From the NCBI GenBank assembly GCA_965205225.1, contig CBDBFZ010000003.1, forward strand, positions 620,001 to 684,000: a stretch of DNA of 64,000 nt, in the 5' to 3' direction. Shown here one piece after another: positions 53,934 through 63,810 of this stretch; the stretch's first letter is position 1, and every line of letters starts with the position of its first letter. The DNA comes from Litorimonas sp965205225 (GTDB lineage Bacteria > Pseudomonadota > Alphaproteobacteria > Caulobacterales > Maricaulaceae). The position numbers and the translations under genes are program-made. The notes under the pieces were generated by a model. That model made no database searches. It saw only the letters and a program-made list of their open reading frames with translations, and was not told the origin of the DNA.

Positions 53934-56900
53934 ATGCCAGCCATGTTTAAGACCATACCAACCCTATCACAGGAAGTCCGGACCCCGATCGACACTGATG
54001 GGGACGGCATCCCCGACCGGTTCGAGGTCGACACTGACGGGGACGGCACCATCGACCGGATTGAGTTCGACCCCGACCAAGACGGCAATATCGACCGGAT
54101 CGCGCATCTGGATGAGGACGGTCGCTGGGTGCAGGTGGATAGGGATTTGGACGATGACGGCACCATCGACCGGATTACTCACTATGGGTTTGACAGCGGC
54201 GGCACCCAGCGCGTGACCCGGAGGGAAGTCGATCTGGACGATGACGGCACGATCGACCGGAGCGAGGCCTACATCTATGACGATGACGATGACGGTAACC
54301 GAGTCCGGATCAATTTCGACCTGGACGATGACGGCCTGATCGACCGGACGGCCCGTCTGAATGCGGAGGGTCGCTGGGAGCGGGTGGAATGGGATGACGA
54401 CGATGACGGCACGATCGATCGGACGGTTCACCGGAATACGGACGGCAGCGGCACCATCAACCGGATCGATTTCGACGAAGATGGTGACGGCACAACCGAT
54501 CGGAGCGAGTTCTACACTCACAACCCGGACAGCAACCGGACCCGGGTCGATTTTGACGACGACGCGGACGGCACTATCGACCGGATCACTCACTACGCGT
54601 TTGATGAAGACGGCAACCGGCGCGTGACCCGGAGAGACGTCGACCTAGACGATGACGGCAATATCGACCGGACGATCCACCTGAATGCGGAGGGTCGCTG
54701 GGAGCGGGTGGAATGGGATGACGATGATGACGGCACTATCGACCGGACGGTTCACCGTAATACGGACGGCAGCAACACCCTGAATCGGACCGATTTCGAC
54801 GGTGATGGTGACGGCACAACCGACCGGAGTGAGTTCTACACTCAAAATGCGGACGGTAACCGGGACCGGACCAATTTCGACGATGACGCGGACGGCACGA
54901 TAGACCGGTCCGAGACCTACACATATGATGCGAACGACAGGGTGAGCCAGACCAATTTCGACGACGACGCAGACGGCACAACCGACCGGAGCGACTTCGA
55001 CGATGACGGGGACGGCACAGCCGACCGGAGCGAGACCTACACATATGATGCGATCGGCATCCTGAGCGGGGTCGGGTTCGACGATGACAATGACGGCACG
55101 CTCGACCGGAGTGAGGCCTACACATATGATGCGATCGGCATCCTGAGCGGGGTCGGGTTCGACGATGACAATGACGGCACGCTCGACCGGAGTGAGGCCT
55201 ACACATATAGTCCGTTTAATGGCAGGCTGAGCCGGGTCGAGTTCGATGATGACGGGGACAGCACAACCGACCGAAGCGAAAGCTACGTGTATAATTCGCG
55301 TGGCAGGTTGAGCCAGGCCAATTTCGACGACGATGGTGACGGAACAACCGACCGGAGTGAGGCCTACGAGTATAATTTGAGCGGCAGGCTGAGCCAGACC
55401 GAGTTCGACGACGATAATGACGGCACAACCGACCGGTCCGAAGCCTACACGTATAATTCGGACGGCAACCTGATCCGGACCGATTTCGACGATGACGCGG
55501 ACGGCACAATCGACCGGAGCGAGTTCGACGATGACGCGGACGGGAACATCGACCGGGTCAACGTCGCGGAGAACCGGATTACGGCCTATAGAGCACCGGA
55601 TGCGGAGGGTGACACTCTGGTCTATAGCCTGTCTGGGACGGATGCGGCCTTGTTCACGATTGATGCCAATACAGGCGAGGTCAGTTTTATAGCGGCGCCC
55701 GACTTTGAAGCGCCGGGCGATGATGATCGGGATAATGTCTATGACATTATCGTCACCGCGTCGGATGGCGCAACTGACACAGAGCAGGCGGTCGCCATCA
55801 CGGTGACGAATGACAATGACAATGCTCCGACCTTCACCTCGCCCGCTACGGCCAACGCGCAGGAGAACCAGACCGCAGCCTATATGGCGGCGGCGACGGA
55901 TGCGGATGGCGACACTCTAGTCTATAGCCTGTCCGGGACGGATGCGGCCCTGTTCACGATTGATGCCGATACAGGCGAGGTCAGTTTTATAGAGGCGCCC
56001 GACTTTGAGGCACCGGGCGATGATGGTGGGGATAATGTCTATGACATTATCGTCACCGCATCCGATGGCACCAATAGCACGGACCACAATGTCGCCATCA
56101 CGGTGACGAATGACAATGACAATATACCGGTCTTCACCTCGCCCGCCACGGCCAATGCGCAGGAGAACCAGACCGCAGCCTATATGGCGGCGGCGACGGA
56201 TGCGGATGGCGACACTCTAGTCTACAGCCTGTCCGGGGCGGATGCGGCCCTGTTCACGATCGATGCCAATACAGGCGAGGTCAGTTTTATAGAGGCGCCC
56301 GACTTTGAGGCGCCGGGCGACGCGAACGGAGATAATGTCTATGACATTATCGTCACCGCGTCCGATGGCACAACTGACACAGAGCAGGCGGTCGCCATCA
56401 CGGTGACGAGTGACAATGGCAATGCCCCGACCTTCACCTCGCCCGCTACGGCCAATGCGCAGGAGAACCAGACTGCAGCCTATATGGCGGCGGCGACGGA
56501 TGCGGATGGCGACACTCTGGTCTATAGCCTGTCCGGGACGGATGCGGCCCTGTTCACGATTGATGCCAATACAGGCGAGGTCAGTTTTATAGATGCGCCC
56601 GACTTTGAGGCGCCGGGCGACGCGAACGGAGATAATGTCTATGACATTATCGTCACCGCGTCCGATGGCGCAACTGACACAGAGCAGGCGGTCGCCATCA
56701 CGGTGACGAATGACAATGACAATATACCGGTCTTCACCTCGCCCGCCACGGCCAACGCGCAGGAGAACCAGACCGTGGCCTATATGGCGGCGGCGACGGA
56801 TGCGGATGGCGACACTCTGGTCTATAGCCTGTCCGGGACGGATGCGGCCCTGTTCACGATTGATGCCGCTACAGGCGAGGTCAGTTTTATAGCGGCGCCC

Positions 56901-59900
56901 GACTTTGAGGCGCCGGGCGATGATGGTGGGGATAATATCTATGACATTATCGTCACCGCGTCGGATGGCACCAATAGCACGGACCACAATGTCGCCATCA
57001 CGGTGACGAATGACAATGACAATATACCGGTCTTCACCTCGCCCGCCACGGCCAATGCGCAGGAGAACCAGACCGCAGCCTATATGGCGGCGGCGACGGA
57101 TGCGGATGGCGACACTCTAGTCTACAGCCTGTCCGGGGCGGATGCGGCCCTGTTCACGATCGATGCCAATACAGGCGAGGTCAGTTTTATAGAGGCGCCC
57201 GACTTTGAGGCGCCGGGCGATGATGGCGGGGATAATGTCTATGACATTATCGTCACCGCGTCCGATGGCACAACTGACACAGAGCAGGCGGTCGCCATCA
57301 CGGTGACGAGTGACAATGGCAATGTACCGACCTTCACCTCGCCCGCCACGGCCAATGCGCAGGAGAACCAGACCGTGGCCTATATGGCGGCGGCGACGGA
57401 TGCGGATGGCGACACTCTGGTCTATAGTCTGTCCGGGACGGATGCGGCCCTGTTCACGATTGATGCCAATACAGGCGAGGTCAGTTTTAGGGCGGCGCCC
57501 GACTTTGAGGCGCCGGGCGACGCGAACGGAGATAATGTCTATGACATTATCGTCACCGCGTCCGATGGCACAACTGACACAGAGCAGGCGGTCGCCATCA
57601 CGGTGACGAATGACAATGACAATGTACCGGTCTTCACCTCGCCCGCCACGGCCAACGCGCAGGAGAACCAGACCGCAGCCTATATGGCGGCGGCGACGGA
57701 TGCGGATGGCGACACTCTGGTCTACAGCCTGTCCGGGACGGATGCGGCCCTGTTCACGATCGACGCCGATACAGGCGAGGTCAGTTTTATAGAGGCGCCC
57801 GACTTTGAGGCACCGGGCGATGATGGCGGGGATAATATCTATGACATTATCGTCACCGCGTCGGATGGCATCAATAGTACGGACCATAATGTCGCCATCA
57901 CGGTGACGAATGAAAATGACAATATACCGGTCTTCACCTCGCCCGCTACGGCCAACGCGCAGGAGAACCAGACCGCAGCCTATATGGCGGCGGCGACGGA
58001 TGCGGATGGCGACACTCTAGTCTATAGCCTGTCCGGGACGGATGCGGCCCTGTTCACGATTGACGCCAATACAGGCGAGGTCAGTTTTATAGATGCGCCC
58101 GACTTTGAGGCGCCGGGCGATGATGGCGGGGATAATGTCTATGACATTATTGTCACCGCGTCGGATGGCACCAATAGCACGGACCACAATGTCGCCATCA
58201 CGGTGACGAATGACAATGACAATGTACCGACCTTCACCTCGCCCGCTGCGGCCAACGCGCAGGAGAACCAGACTGCAGCCTATATGGCGGCGGCGACAGA
58301 TGCGGATGGCGACACTCTGGTCTATAGCCTGTCCGGGACGGATGCGGCCTTGTTCACGATTGATGCCAATACAGGCGAGGTCAGTTTTATAGCGGCGCCC
58401 GACTTTGAGGCGCCGGGCGACGCGAACGGGGATAATATCTATGACATTATCGTCACTGCGTCCGATGGCGCAACTGACACAGAGCAGGCGGTCGCCATCA
58501 CGGTGACGAATGACAATGACAATGTACCGACCTTCACCTCGCCCGCCGCTGCCAACGCGCAGGAGAACCAGACCGCAGCCTATATGGCGGCGGCGACGGA
58601 TGCGGATGGCGACACTCTAGTCTACAGCCTGTCCGGGACGGATGCGGCCCTGTTCACGATCGACGCCAATACAGGCGAGGTCAGTTTTAGGGCGGCGCCC
58701 GACTTTGAGGTGCCGGGCGATGATGATGGGGATAATGTCTATGACATCACCGTCACCGCATTCGACGGCACCAATCGTACGGACCACAATGTCGCCATCA
58801 CGGTGACGAATGACAATGACAATATACCGGTCTTCACCTCGCCCGCTACGGCCAACGCGCAGGAGAACCAGACCGTGGCCTATATGGCGGCGGCGACGGA
58901 TGCGGATGGCGACACTCTAGTCTACAGCCTGTCCGGGACGGATGCGGCCCTGTTCACGATTGATGCCGCTACAGGCGAGGTCAGTTTTATAGCGGCGCCC
59001 GACTTTGAGGCGCCGGGCGATGATGGCGGGGATAATATCTATGACATTATCGTCACCGCGTCCGATGGCACAACTGACACAGAGCAGGCGGTCGCCATCA
59101 CGGTGACGAGTGAAAATGGCAATGTACCGGTCTTCACCTCGCCCGCCACGGCCAATGCGCGGGAGAACCAGACCGCAGCCTATGAGGCGTCGGCGACGGA
59201 TGCGGATGGCGACACTCTGGTCTACAGCCTGTCCGGGACGGATGCGGCCCTGTTCACGATTGATGCCGATACAGGCGAGGTCAGTTTTATAGAGGCGCCC
59301 GACTTTGAGGCGCCGGGCGATGATGGTGGGGATAATGTCTATGACATCACCGTCACCGCGTCGGATGGCAGCAATAGTACGGACCACAATGTTGCCATCA
59401 CGGTGACAGATGGATATGATCCGATCAACCTCTCCAGCCTGGACGGCACGAACGGCTTCATCCTCAACGGGATCGACCGGATTGACCAATCCGGTCGTTC
59501 CGTCTCCTCGGCGGGGGATGTCAATGGCGACGGCTATGATGATCTGATCATCGGGGCCCCTGGTGGCGACCCGAATGGGGACAGCTCGGGTGAGACCTAT
59601 CTCGTCTATGGCGGGGCGAGCGCGCCGGGGACAGGGGGCGTGCTGGATCTGTCGAGGCTGGCGCTGGACGGCAATGGCTTCACACTCGCCGGGATCGACG
59701 AACTTGACAATGCCGGCTTTTCCGTCTCCTCGGCGGGGGATGTCAATGGCGACGGTTATGATGATCTGATCATCGGGGCATTTGGGGTTGGCGCTGTGCA
59801 GGGCGAATATGATACGACCCCTGGGCCCGGCGAGGCCTATGTCGTCTATGGCGGAGCGACGGGCGCAGATCTCGTGCTGGATCGATCCACGCTGGACGGC

Positions 59901-61913
59901 ACGCGCGGCTTTGCCCTGACCGGGATCGACGCGGGTGACCGGTCCGGCTTTTCCGTCTCGTCTGCGGGGGATGTTAATGGCGACGGCTATGATGATCTGA
60001 TTATCGGGGCCTATGGGGCCGACCCGAATGGGAATAGTTCCGGCGAGACCTATATCGTCTATGGCGGGGCGAGTGCGCCGGGCATAGGGGGCGTGCTGGA
60101 TCTCGGGGCGCTGGACGGCAGCAACGGCTTTACCCTTACCGGCATTGATGAATATGACAATTCCGGTTCTACCGTCTCATCGGCGGGGGATGTCAATGGC
60201 GACGGCTATGATGATCTGATCATTGGTGCTTCTGGGGCTGACCCGGATGGGGACAGTAATGCCGGCGAGACCTATATCATCTATGGCGGGGCGAGCGCGC
60301 CGGGTACGGACGGCGTGCTGGATCTGTCGGCGCTGGACGGGACGAATGGCTTCATCCTGACCGGGGTCGACGCCTATGACAATTCCGGCTTTTCCGTCTC
60401 GTCTGCGGGGGATGTCAATGGCGATGGCTATGATGATCTGATCATCGGGGCCCGGAATGCCGACCCGAATGGGGGGGATTCCGGCGAGACCTATATCGTC
60501 TATGGCGGGGCGAGCGCGCCGGGCACAGGGGGCGTACTGGATCTCTCCACTCTGAACGGCAGTGACGGCTTCACCCTGACCGGTATTAACGAGGATGACC
60601 AGTCCGGTTCTTCCGTCTCATCGGCGGGGGATGTCAATGGCGACGGCTATGATGATCTGATCATTGGCGCTTCTGGGGCCGACCCGGATGGGGACAGTAA
60701 TGCCGGCGAGACCTATATCGTCTATGGCGGGGCGAGCGCGCCGGGCATAGGGGGCGTGCTGGATCTGTCCGACCTGGACGGGACCAACGGCTTCATCCTG
60801 ACCGGGATCGACGCGGGTGACCTTTCCGGCCTTTCCGTCTCGTCGGCGGGGGATGTCAATGGCGACGGTTATGATGATCTGATCATCGGGGCCCGTTATG
60901 GTGACCCGAATGGGAACAGGAATGCTGGCGAAACCTATGTGATCTATGGCGGGGCAACGGGGACGGAAAGCCTGACGCCGGTCACAGCATCAGGCACGGC
61001 GGCGGCGGATAATTTCACCGGCAATGCTGGTGCGGACAGTTTTATCGCGATCGCCACGAATGATGTGGTGCGCGGCGGGGCCGGCGATGACATGATCAGC
61101 GTCACCGCGCTTGACTTTGCGGCGATTGATGGCGGGACGGGCGCTGACCGGCTGGTGCTGGACGGGGCCGGCCTGGCGCTCGACCTGACGGGCCCCGGCA
61201 ATGCCGGCGTCGATAGTGTCGAAGTGTTTGACCTGTCCGGCTCGGGGGCCAACAGCCTGGTGCTGGACGCGCTGGCCGTGTTTGACGTCACGGAAGAACG
61301 CGAGGGCGGTTTGGCGAGCCTCGACGTGTTGGGGGATGCGGATGACAGGGTTGATCTGGGCGGCAGTAACTTTATCCTGACCGGGACGGCGACGGAGGAC
61401 GGCGTCACCTATAATGTCTATAGGGACGGCAATGCGCAGCTGCGCATTGAGGATGGGGTGAGCGTCACCCTTGCTGCTACGGGGTCGCAAAGCGCCGAGT
61501 TCAAGACTGATACCAAGACTGAAACTGGGATTGATCCCGTGGCTGATCTCAGAACTGACCTCGGGTTCGGAACGATCAGGTTGGACGGGGCGCTCATCAA
61601 CCCCGACCCACTCATGAATAGTGATCTATGGAATGATGATCTATGGAATGATCTATGGAATGATCTATGGGACGATTTATGGGCGGACGAGGTCAGTAGC
61701 CTGGATCAGCCAGTTCATATGGGCGAGGATGCTATCCTCATTCCGCTTTCAGACCCGCTTTCTTTCGGTTCACTCGCATCAGGCCCGCTTGCGGGTCCGT
61801 GGGGGGATCTGATGTATTGGCCCGGGCTCGGAAACCATCCGGCGATGCAGAATGATCTCGCCATGATCCTGCCAGAGATGGAGGTTGTCACCGCTAATAT
61901 GGAGGATTTCTAA
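53934..61913 (+). CDS. giant calcium-binding, cadherin/FG-GAP repeat protein
   Basis: The 2,659-residue acidic protein starts at ATG 53934 (AGGA five bases upstream) and has no Sec signal. Residues ~20-540 hold about 25 DxDxDGTxDR calcium-type loops, many followed by YTYDAxGxLS, recalling YD repeats. Residues ~545-1822 are 13 cadherin-like modules (ENQTAAYMAAATDADGDTLV, FTIDANTGEVSF). Residues ~1825-2345 hold seven FG-GAP repeats (AGDVNGDGYDDLIIGA), enough for one integrin-type beta-propeller. An RTX-like part follows (AADNFTGNAGADSF, VRGGAGDDMISV), then a Trp/Asp-rich tail. This architecture fits a type I-secreted surface adhesin. No transporter genes lie in the window. It is flanked by IS relics and small fragments. 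Confidence 0.88.
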   Translation: MPAMFKTIPTLSQEVRTPIDTDGDGIPDRFEVDTDGDGTIDRIEFDPDQDGNIDRIAHLDEDGRWVQVDRDLDDDGTIDRITHYGFDSGGTQRVTRREVDLDDDGTIDRSEAYIYDDDDDGNRVRINFDLDDDGLIDRTARLNAEGRWERVEWDDDDDGTIDRTVHRNTDGSGTINRIDFDEDGDGTTDRSEFYTHNPDSNRTRVDFDDDADGTIDRITHYAFDEDGNRRVTRRDVDLDDDGNIDRTIHLNAEGRWERVEWDDDDDGTIDRTVHRNTDGSNTLNRTDFDGDGDGTTDRSEFYTQNADGNRDRTNFDDDADGTIDRSETYTYDANDRVSQTNFDDDADGTTDRSDFDDDGDGTADRSETYTYDAIGILSGVGFDDDNDGTLDRSEAYTYDAIGILSGVGFDDDNDGTLDRSEAYTYSPFNGRLSRVEFDDDGDSTTDRSESYVYNSRGRLSQANFDDDGDGTTDRSEAYEYNLSGRLSQTEFDDDNDGTTDRSEAYTYNSDGNLIRTDFDDDADGTIDRSEFDDDADGNIDRVNVAENRITAYRAPDAEGDTLVYSLSGTDAALFTIDANTGEVSFIAAPDFEAPGDDDRDNVYDIIVTASDGATDTEQAVAITVTNDNDNAPTFTSPATANAQENQTAAYMAAATDADGDTLVYSLSGTDAALFTIDADTGEVSFIEAPDFEAPGDDGGDNVYDIIVTASDGTNSTDHNVAITVTNDNDNIPVFTSPATANAQENQTAAYMAAATDADGDTLVYSLSGADAALFTIDANTGEVSFIEAPDFEAPGDANGDNVYDIIVTASDGTTDTEQAVAITVTSDNGNAPTFTSPATANAQENQTAAYMAAATDADGDTLVYSLSGTDAALFTIDANTGEVSFIDAPDFEAPGDANGDNVYDIIVTASDGATDTEQAVAITVTNDNDNIPVFTSPATANAQENQTVAYMAAATDADGDTLVYSLSGTDAALFTIDAATGEVSFIAAPDFEAPGDDGGDNIYDIIVTASDGTNSTDHNVAITVTNDNDNIPVFTSPATANAQENQTAAYMAAATDADGDTLVYSLSGADAALFTIDANTGEVSFIEAPDFEAPGDDGGDNVYDIIVTASDGTTDTEQAVAITVTSDNGNVPTFTSPATANAQENQTVAYMAAATDADGDTLVYSLSGTDAALFTIDANTGEVSFRAAPDFEAPGDANGDNVYDIIVTASDGTTDTEQAVAITVTNDNDNVPVFTSPATANAQENQTAAYMAAATDADGDTLVYSLSGTDAALFTIDADTGEVSFIEAPDFEAPGDDGGDNIYDIIVTASDGINSTDHNVAITVTNENDNIPVFTSPATANAQENQTAAYMAAATDADGDTLVYSLSGTDAALFTIDANTGEVSFIDAPDFEAPGDDGGDNVYDIIVTASDGTNSTDHNVAITVTNDNDNVPTFTSPAAANAQENQTAAYMAAATDADGDTLVYSLSGTDAALFTIDANTGEVSFIAAPDFEAPGDANGDNIYDIIVTASDGATDTEQAVAITVTNDNDNVPTFTSPAAANAQENQTAAYMAAATDADGDTLVYSLSGTDAALFTIDANTGEVSFRAAPDFEVPGDDDGDNVYDITVTAFDGTNRTDHNVAITVTNDNDNIPVFTSPATANAQENQTVAYMAAATDADGDTLVYSLSGTDAALFTIDAATGEVSFIAAPDFEAPGDDGGDNIYDIIVTASDGTTDTEQAVAITVTSENGNVPVFTSPATANARENQTAAYEASATDADGDTLVYSLSGTDAALFTIDADTGEVSFIEAPDFEAPGDDGGDNVYDITVTASDGSNSTDHNVAITVTDGYDPINLSSLDGTNGFILNGIDRIDQSGRSVSSAGDVNGDGYDDLIIGAPGGDPNGDSSGETYLVYGGASAPGTGGVLDLSRLALDGNGFTLAGIDELDNAGFSVSSAGDVNGDGYDDLIIGAFGVGAVQGEYDTTPGPGEAYVVYGGATGADLVLDRSTLDGTRGFALTGIDAGDRSGFSVSSAGDVNGDGYDDLIIGAYGADPNGNSSGETYIVYGGASAPGIGGVLDLGALDGSNGFTLTGIDEYDNSGSTVSSAGDVNGDGYDDLIIGASGADPDGDSNAGETYIIYGGASAPGTDGVLDLSALDGTNGFILTGVDAYDNSGFSVSSAGDVNGDGYDDLIIGARNADPNGGDSGETYIVYGGASAPGTGGVLDLSTLNGSDGFTLTGINEDDQSGSSVSSAGDVNGDGYDDLIIGASGADPDGDSNAGETYIVYGGASAPGIGGVLDLSDLDGTNGFILTGIDAGDLSGLSVSSAGDVNGDGYDDLIIGARYGDPNGNRNAGETYVIYGGATGTESLTPVTASGTAAADNFTGNAGADSFIAIATNDVVRGGAGDDMISVTALDFAAIDGGTGADRLVLDGAGLALDLTGPGNAGVDSVEVFDLSGSGANSLVLDALAVFDVTEEREGGLASLDVLGDADDRVDLGGSNFILTGTATEDGVTYNVYRDGNAQLRIEDGVSVTLAATGSQSAEFKTDTKTETGIDPVADLRTDLGFGTIRLDGALINPDPLMNSDLWNDDLWNDLWNDLWDDLWADEVSSLDQPVHMGEDAILIPLSDPLSFGSLASGPLAGPWGDLMYWPGLGNHPAMQNDLAMILPEMEVVTANMEDF
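55801..59400 (+). repeat. 12 cadherin-like repeats, exactly 300 bp each
   Basis: Twelve copies start at 55801, 56101, 56401 and so on to 59101, with no insertion or deletion between them; most start CGGTGACGA. A partial, earlier copy precedes them from about 55570. Copies alternate irregularly between two variants of the last strand, GTNSTDHNVAITV and GTTDTEQAVAITV. The DNA is almost identical from copy to copy. Confidence 0.95.
61620..61692 (+). repeat. 12-bp tandem repeats encoding a DLWN-rich tail
   Basis: GATCTATGGAAT is repeated about four times, degenerating to GATTTATGGGCG. It encodes NDDLWNDLWNDLWDDLWADE, an unusual Trp/Asp-rich segment near the C-terminus of the giant protein. Confidence 0.9.
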
Positions 61914-62030
61914 CTGACGGACCGGACCCGGGACAAGGGCATGACCAAGACAGAGACCAGGATAGAGTCGGGGACCATACCTGCCGGACAGATTGAGGTG
62001 ACGTTCGGGGTCGATCTGTCACGCGGGGTT

Positions 62031-62108
62031 TCACCGAGTGGCTGGCAATGAAACGGCTCGGCCTTGCGCGACATAGTCAACGACACGCTGACGCAAATCC
62101 CGGGACAT
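62031..62108 (-). pseudogene. IS630-like transposase N-terminal fragment
   Basis: The minus-strand frame from ATG 62108 reads MSRDLRQRVVDYVAQG, then AVSLPATR and a stop at 62031. The first part is the usual beginning of IS630-type helix-turn-helix transposase proteins. The remainder is missing. The rest of 61914-62030 shows no feature. Confidence 0.5.
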
Positions 62109-62155
62109 CACTTTGGGCAGGAAACACCGCCAATGTAAGGGAAATCAAAACAAAA

Positions 62156-62213
62156 GGGAATCCCTGAAATTAATAGGGAATCCCTGAAATTAATAGGGTC
62201 TTGGCCTAGAACA
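62156..62213 (-). repeat. IS5-type end with a 20-bp tandem duplication
   Basis: GGGAATCCCTGAAATTAATA occurs twice in tandem (62156-62175 and 62176-62195), followed by GGGTCTTGGCCTAG. On the minus strand this reads CTAGGCC...CCCTATTAATTTCAGGG. It matches the left ends at 11150 and 52916. Confidence 0.6.
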
Positions 62214-62889
62214 GCTTGCGCCGGTGTCCCCTGGGCTCCGGCTCCTTATATTCCTCGGGTAAGGTGCAGAGACGCTCCATGCGCGTCACAGAGCCGTCGG
62301 CATATTCCCAGATCAAGTCATCGCCGTCGAGATAGCGCCTCACGACAATCGGGCCCCAGCCGAAGACGTTGAACTCCAGTTGGCCGTCGCGCCATGTCGC
62401 ATTGGCGGAAGTGCGCATGCAGTATTCCTTATCACCCACGATGAAGGGCACCGAGCCTTCGGTGTCGTTTGAGTTAATACCACCCGTGCTGTTCGGACCA
62501 ATGTCATGGATGATACCGGCTGCCGTGATCACGGTGCGGGCACCGCACTGTTCGAGGCGCTCGACATGGCCCACCTTGCCATCGACGGCTCTCCAAAGCC
62601 CGCGAATGTCCTGAGCGCCTTCTATCAATGGCTCCGTGCATTTGGCGAGAATGGGCAGTGGGAAGTGGTCATAGGCACAGCCGGGCGTGTTGCCCTTGGG
62701 AATGTCGGTGGCGGTGAGGCTGGAGCCGTCGAGCTCGGGGAGGGCACAATAGTCGATGGTCGAGCCATCGCCCGCCAAGGTGGCCGCGTCGGTCATGTTG
62801 GGCGGACGCGGCGAGCAGTAAGCGAGCCAGATTAGGCTGACAAACAGCAGGGCCAGCGTATTCAAGATTCGGGTGATCCACCGGATCAT
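62206..62889 (-). CDS. exported hypothetical protein (227 aa), possibly lipocalin-like
   Basis: The product starts MIRWITRILNTLALLFVSLI with an N-terminal hydrophobic segment and a Cys at WLAYCSPRP. The latter could be a lipoprotein or signal-cleavage region. The mature part has paired cysteines and beta-rich stretches (GLWRAVDGKVGHVERLEQCG, LEFNVFGWGPIVVRRYLDG, WEYADGSVTRMERL) that suggest a small beta-barrel such as a lipocalin-like fold; this is only a shape argument. Its ATG overlaps the stop of the DJ-1-like gene (ATGA), so the two are translated together. The gene's last bases abut an IS5-type end. Confidence 0.7.
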   Translation of the reverse strand: MIRWITRILNTLALLFVSLIWLAYCSPRPPNMTDAATLAGDGSTIDYCALPELDGSSLTATDIPKGNTPGCAYDHFPLPILAKCTEPLIEGAQDIRGLWRAVDGKVGHVERLEQCGARTVITAAGIIHDIGPNSTGGINSNDTEGSVPFIVGDKEYCMRTSANATWRDGQLEFNVFGWGPIVVRRYLDGDDLIWEYADGSVTRMERLCTLPEEYKEPEPRGHRRKLF

Positions 62890-63734
62890 GAGCGTTCACT
62901 CACCAGTCGCATCATTTCATGAGCCGTGACGTGGCCAGAGTTCTGGTTCTGCCCAGTTACGAAGCGCTCTTCCGCGTCGACGACTATATGCGTGGCGAAC
63001 ATGTCGCGCGATGCCGTATTTGCTTCGAACACCACACCGGCGGCACGCAATGCTTCCTCAGGATGGAGCGGTGTGAAGTCGATCTTGAGCTCGCTGATCT
63101 GCTTGTCGGTCACGCCTGACATCCGGCGGCCCGCGATGAGAAGCGCGCCGTCTTCTCCGCGCGCATTGATGAGGCCAAGCGGGCCGTGACAGACTCCGCC
63201 GATGATGGCGTCGCTCTCTAAGTATGCGTCGCTGATCTTGTCCGCCAGCACCTCCGACTGCCCCAGATCATAGGCCGCCCCCCAACCGCCTGCGAGGAAG
63301 ACGATATCGTATGCGGTGAAATCCACGTCGTCGATCTTCAGGGAGTTCTCGACCTTGGCCTGAAACGTCTCGTCCTCGCGTGATCGTTTGTCGGCGTCTG
63401 TTATGATCATAAAGCGGTAGGACATTGGGTCGATCGGGATCGCTCCACCGTTCACACTGGCGACGTCTACCTCCATGCTCGCGTCTAGAAAGTCGTAATA
63501 GGGCACGGACAACTCCGAGCCGAACACGCCCGTCGCCTTGCCGTCTGTCTCGTCGGGTTTGTTCAGAACGGCGTGGCTTGTCGTGACGATCAACGCGCGC
63601 TTGCCGGGCAGCGAATAGCTCGGCCCATCATAGTCGGGGTGGAGGCCGCACGCCTTCAGAATGGCAGGAAGAGCAATGGCGATTATAACGGCAATGCCTA
63701 ACAAGAGGGCGAGGCCCAGCATAATTTTCTTCAC
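62886..63734 (-). CDS. membrane-anchored DJ-1/PfpI-family protein
   Basis: Starting at GTG 63734, preceded by GGGGAGA (an upstream GTG at 63752 has no ribosome-binding site), the product has 282 residues. An N-terminal membrane helix (IMLGLALLLGIAVIIAIALP) is followed by a class I glutamine amidotransferase-like domain. The nucleophile elbow is IIGGVCHGPLGL, with Cys then His; FLAGGWGAAYDL lies before it. Similar proteins act as chaperones, deglycases or peptidases, and this one's activity is open. The signal anchor would place the domain in the periplasm. It is transcribed away from a sulfatase gene, with the 19-bp palindrome between them. Confidence 0.85.
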   Translation of the reverse strand: MKKIMLGLALLLGIAVIIAIALPAILKACGLHPDYDGPSYSLPGKRALIVTTSHAVLNKPDETDGKATGVFGSELSVPYYDFLDASMEVDVASVNGGAIPIDPMSYRFMIITDADKRSREDETFQAKVENSLKIDDVDFTAYDIVFLAGGWGAAYDLGQSEVLADKISDAYLESDAIIGGVCHGPLGLINARGEDGALLIAGRRMSGVTDKQISELKIDFTPLHPEEALRAAGVVFEANTASRDMFATHIVVDAEERFVTGQNQNSGHVTAHEMMRLVSERS

Positions 63735-63758
63735 GATAGATCTCCCCGACACTCATAA

Positions 63759-63777
63759 TTGACACATTAAGTGCCAA
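63759..63777 (+). promoter_or_regulatory. 19-bp palindrome in a divergent promoter
   Basis: TTGACACATTAAGTGCCAA (TTGrCAC-n5-GTGyCAA) lies between the DJ-1-like gene and the sulfatase. TTGACA can serve as the -35 box of the sulfatase promoter, with TAGGGT (63782-63787) 17 bases on as -10. It matches the site at 46355-46373 at 16 of 19 positions. Confidence 0.65.
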
Positions 63778-63810
63778 AACATAGGGTCCGGGTCAATGAG
63801 AGGAATTCGC

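Noticed and set aside
55801..59400. Regularly spaced repeats that could suggest a CRISPR array
   Set aside because: The repeat unit is 300 bp of continuous coding sequence with no unique spacers and no cas genes.
56217..59489. Minus-strand ORFs of 190-256 codons opposite the cadherin repeats
   Set aside because: They are Arg/Ile-rich, repeat every 100 residues in step with the 300-bp unit, and have no start context; they are antisense shadows.
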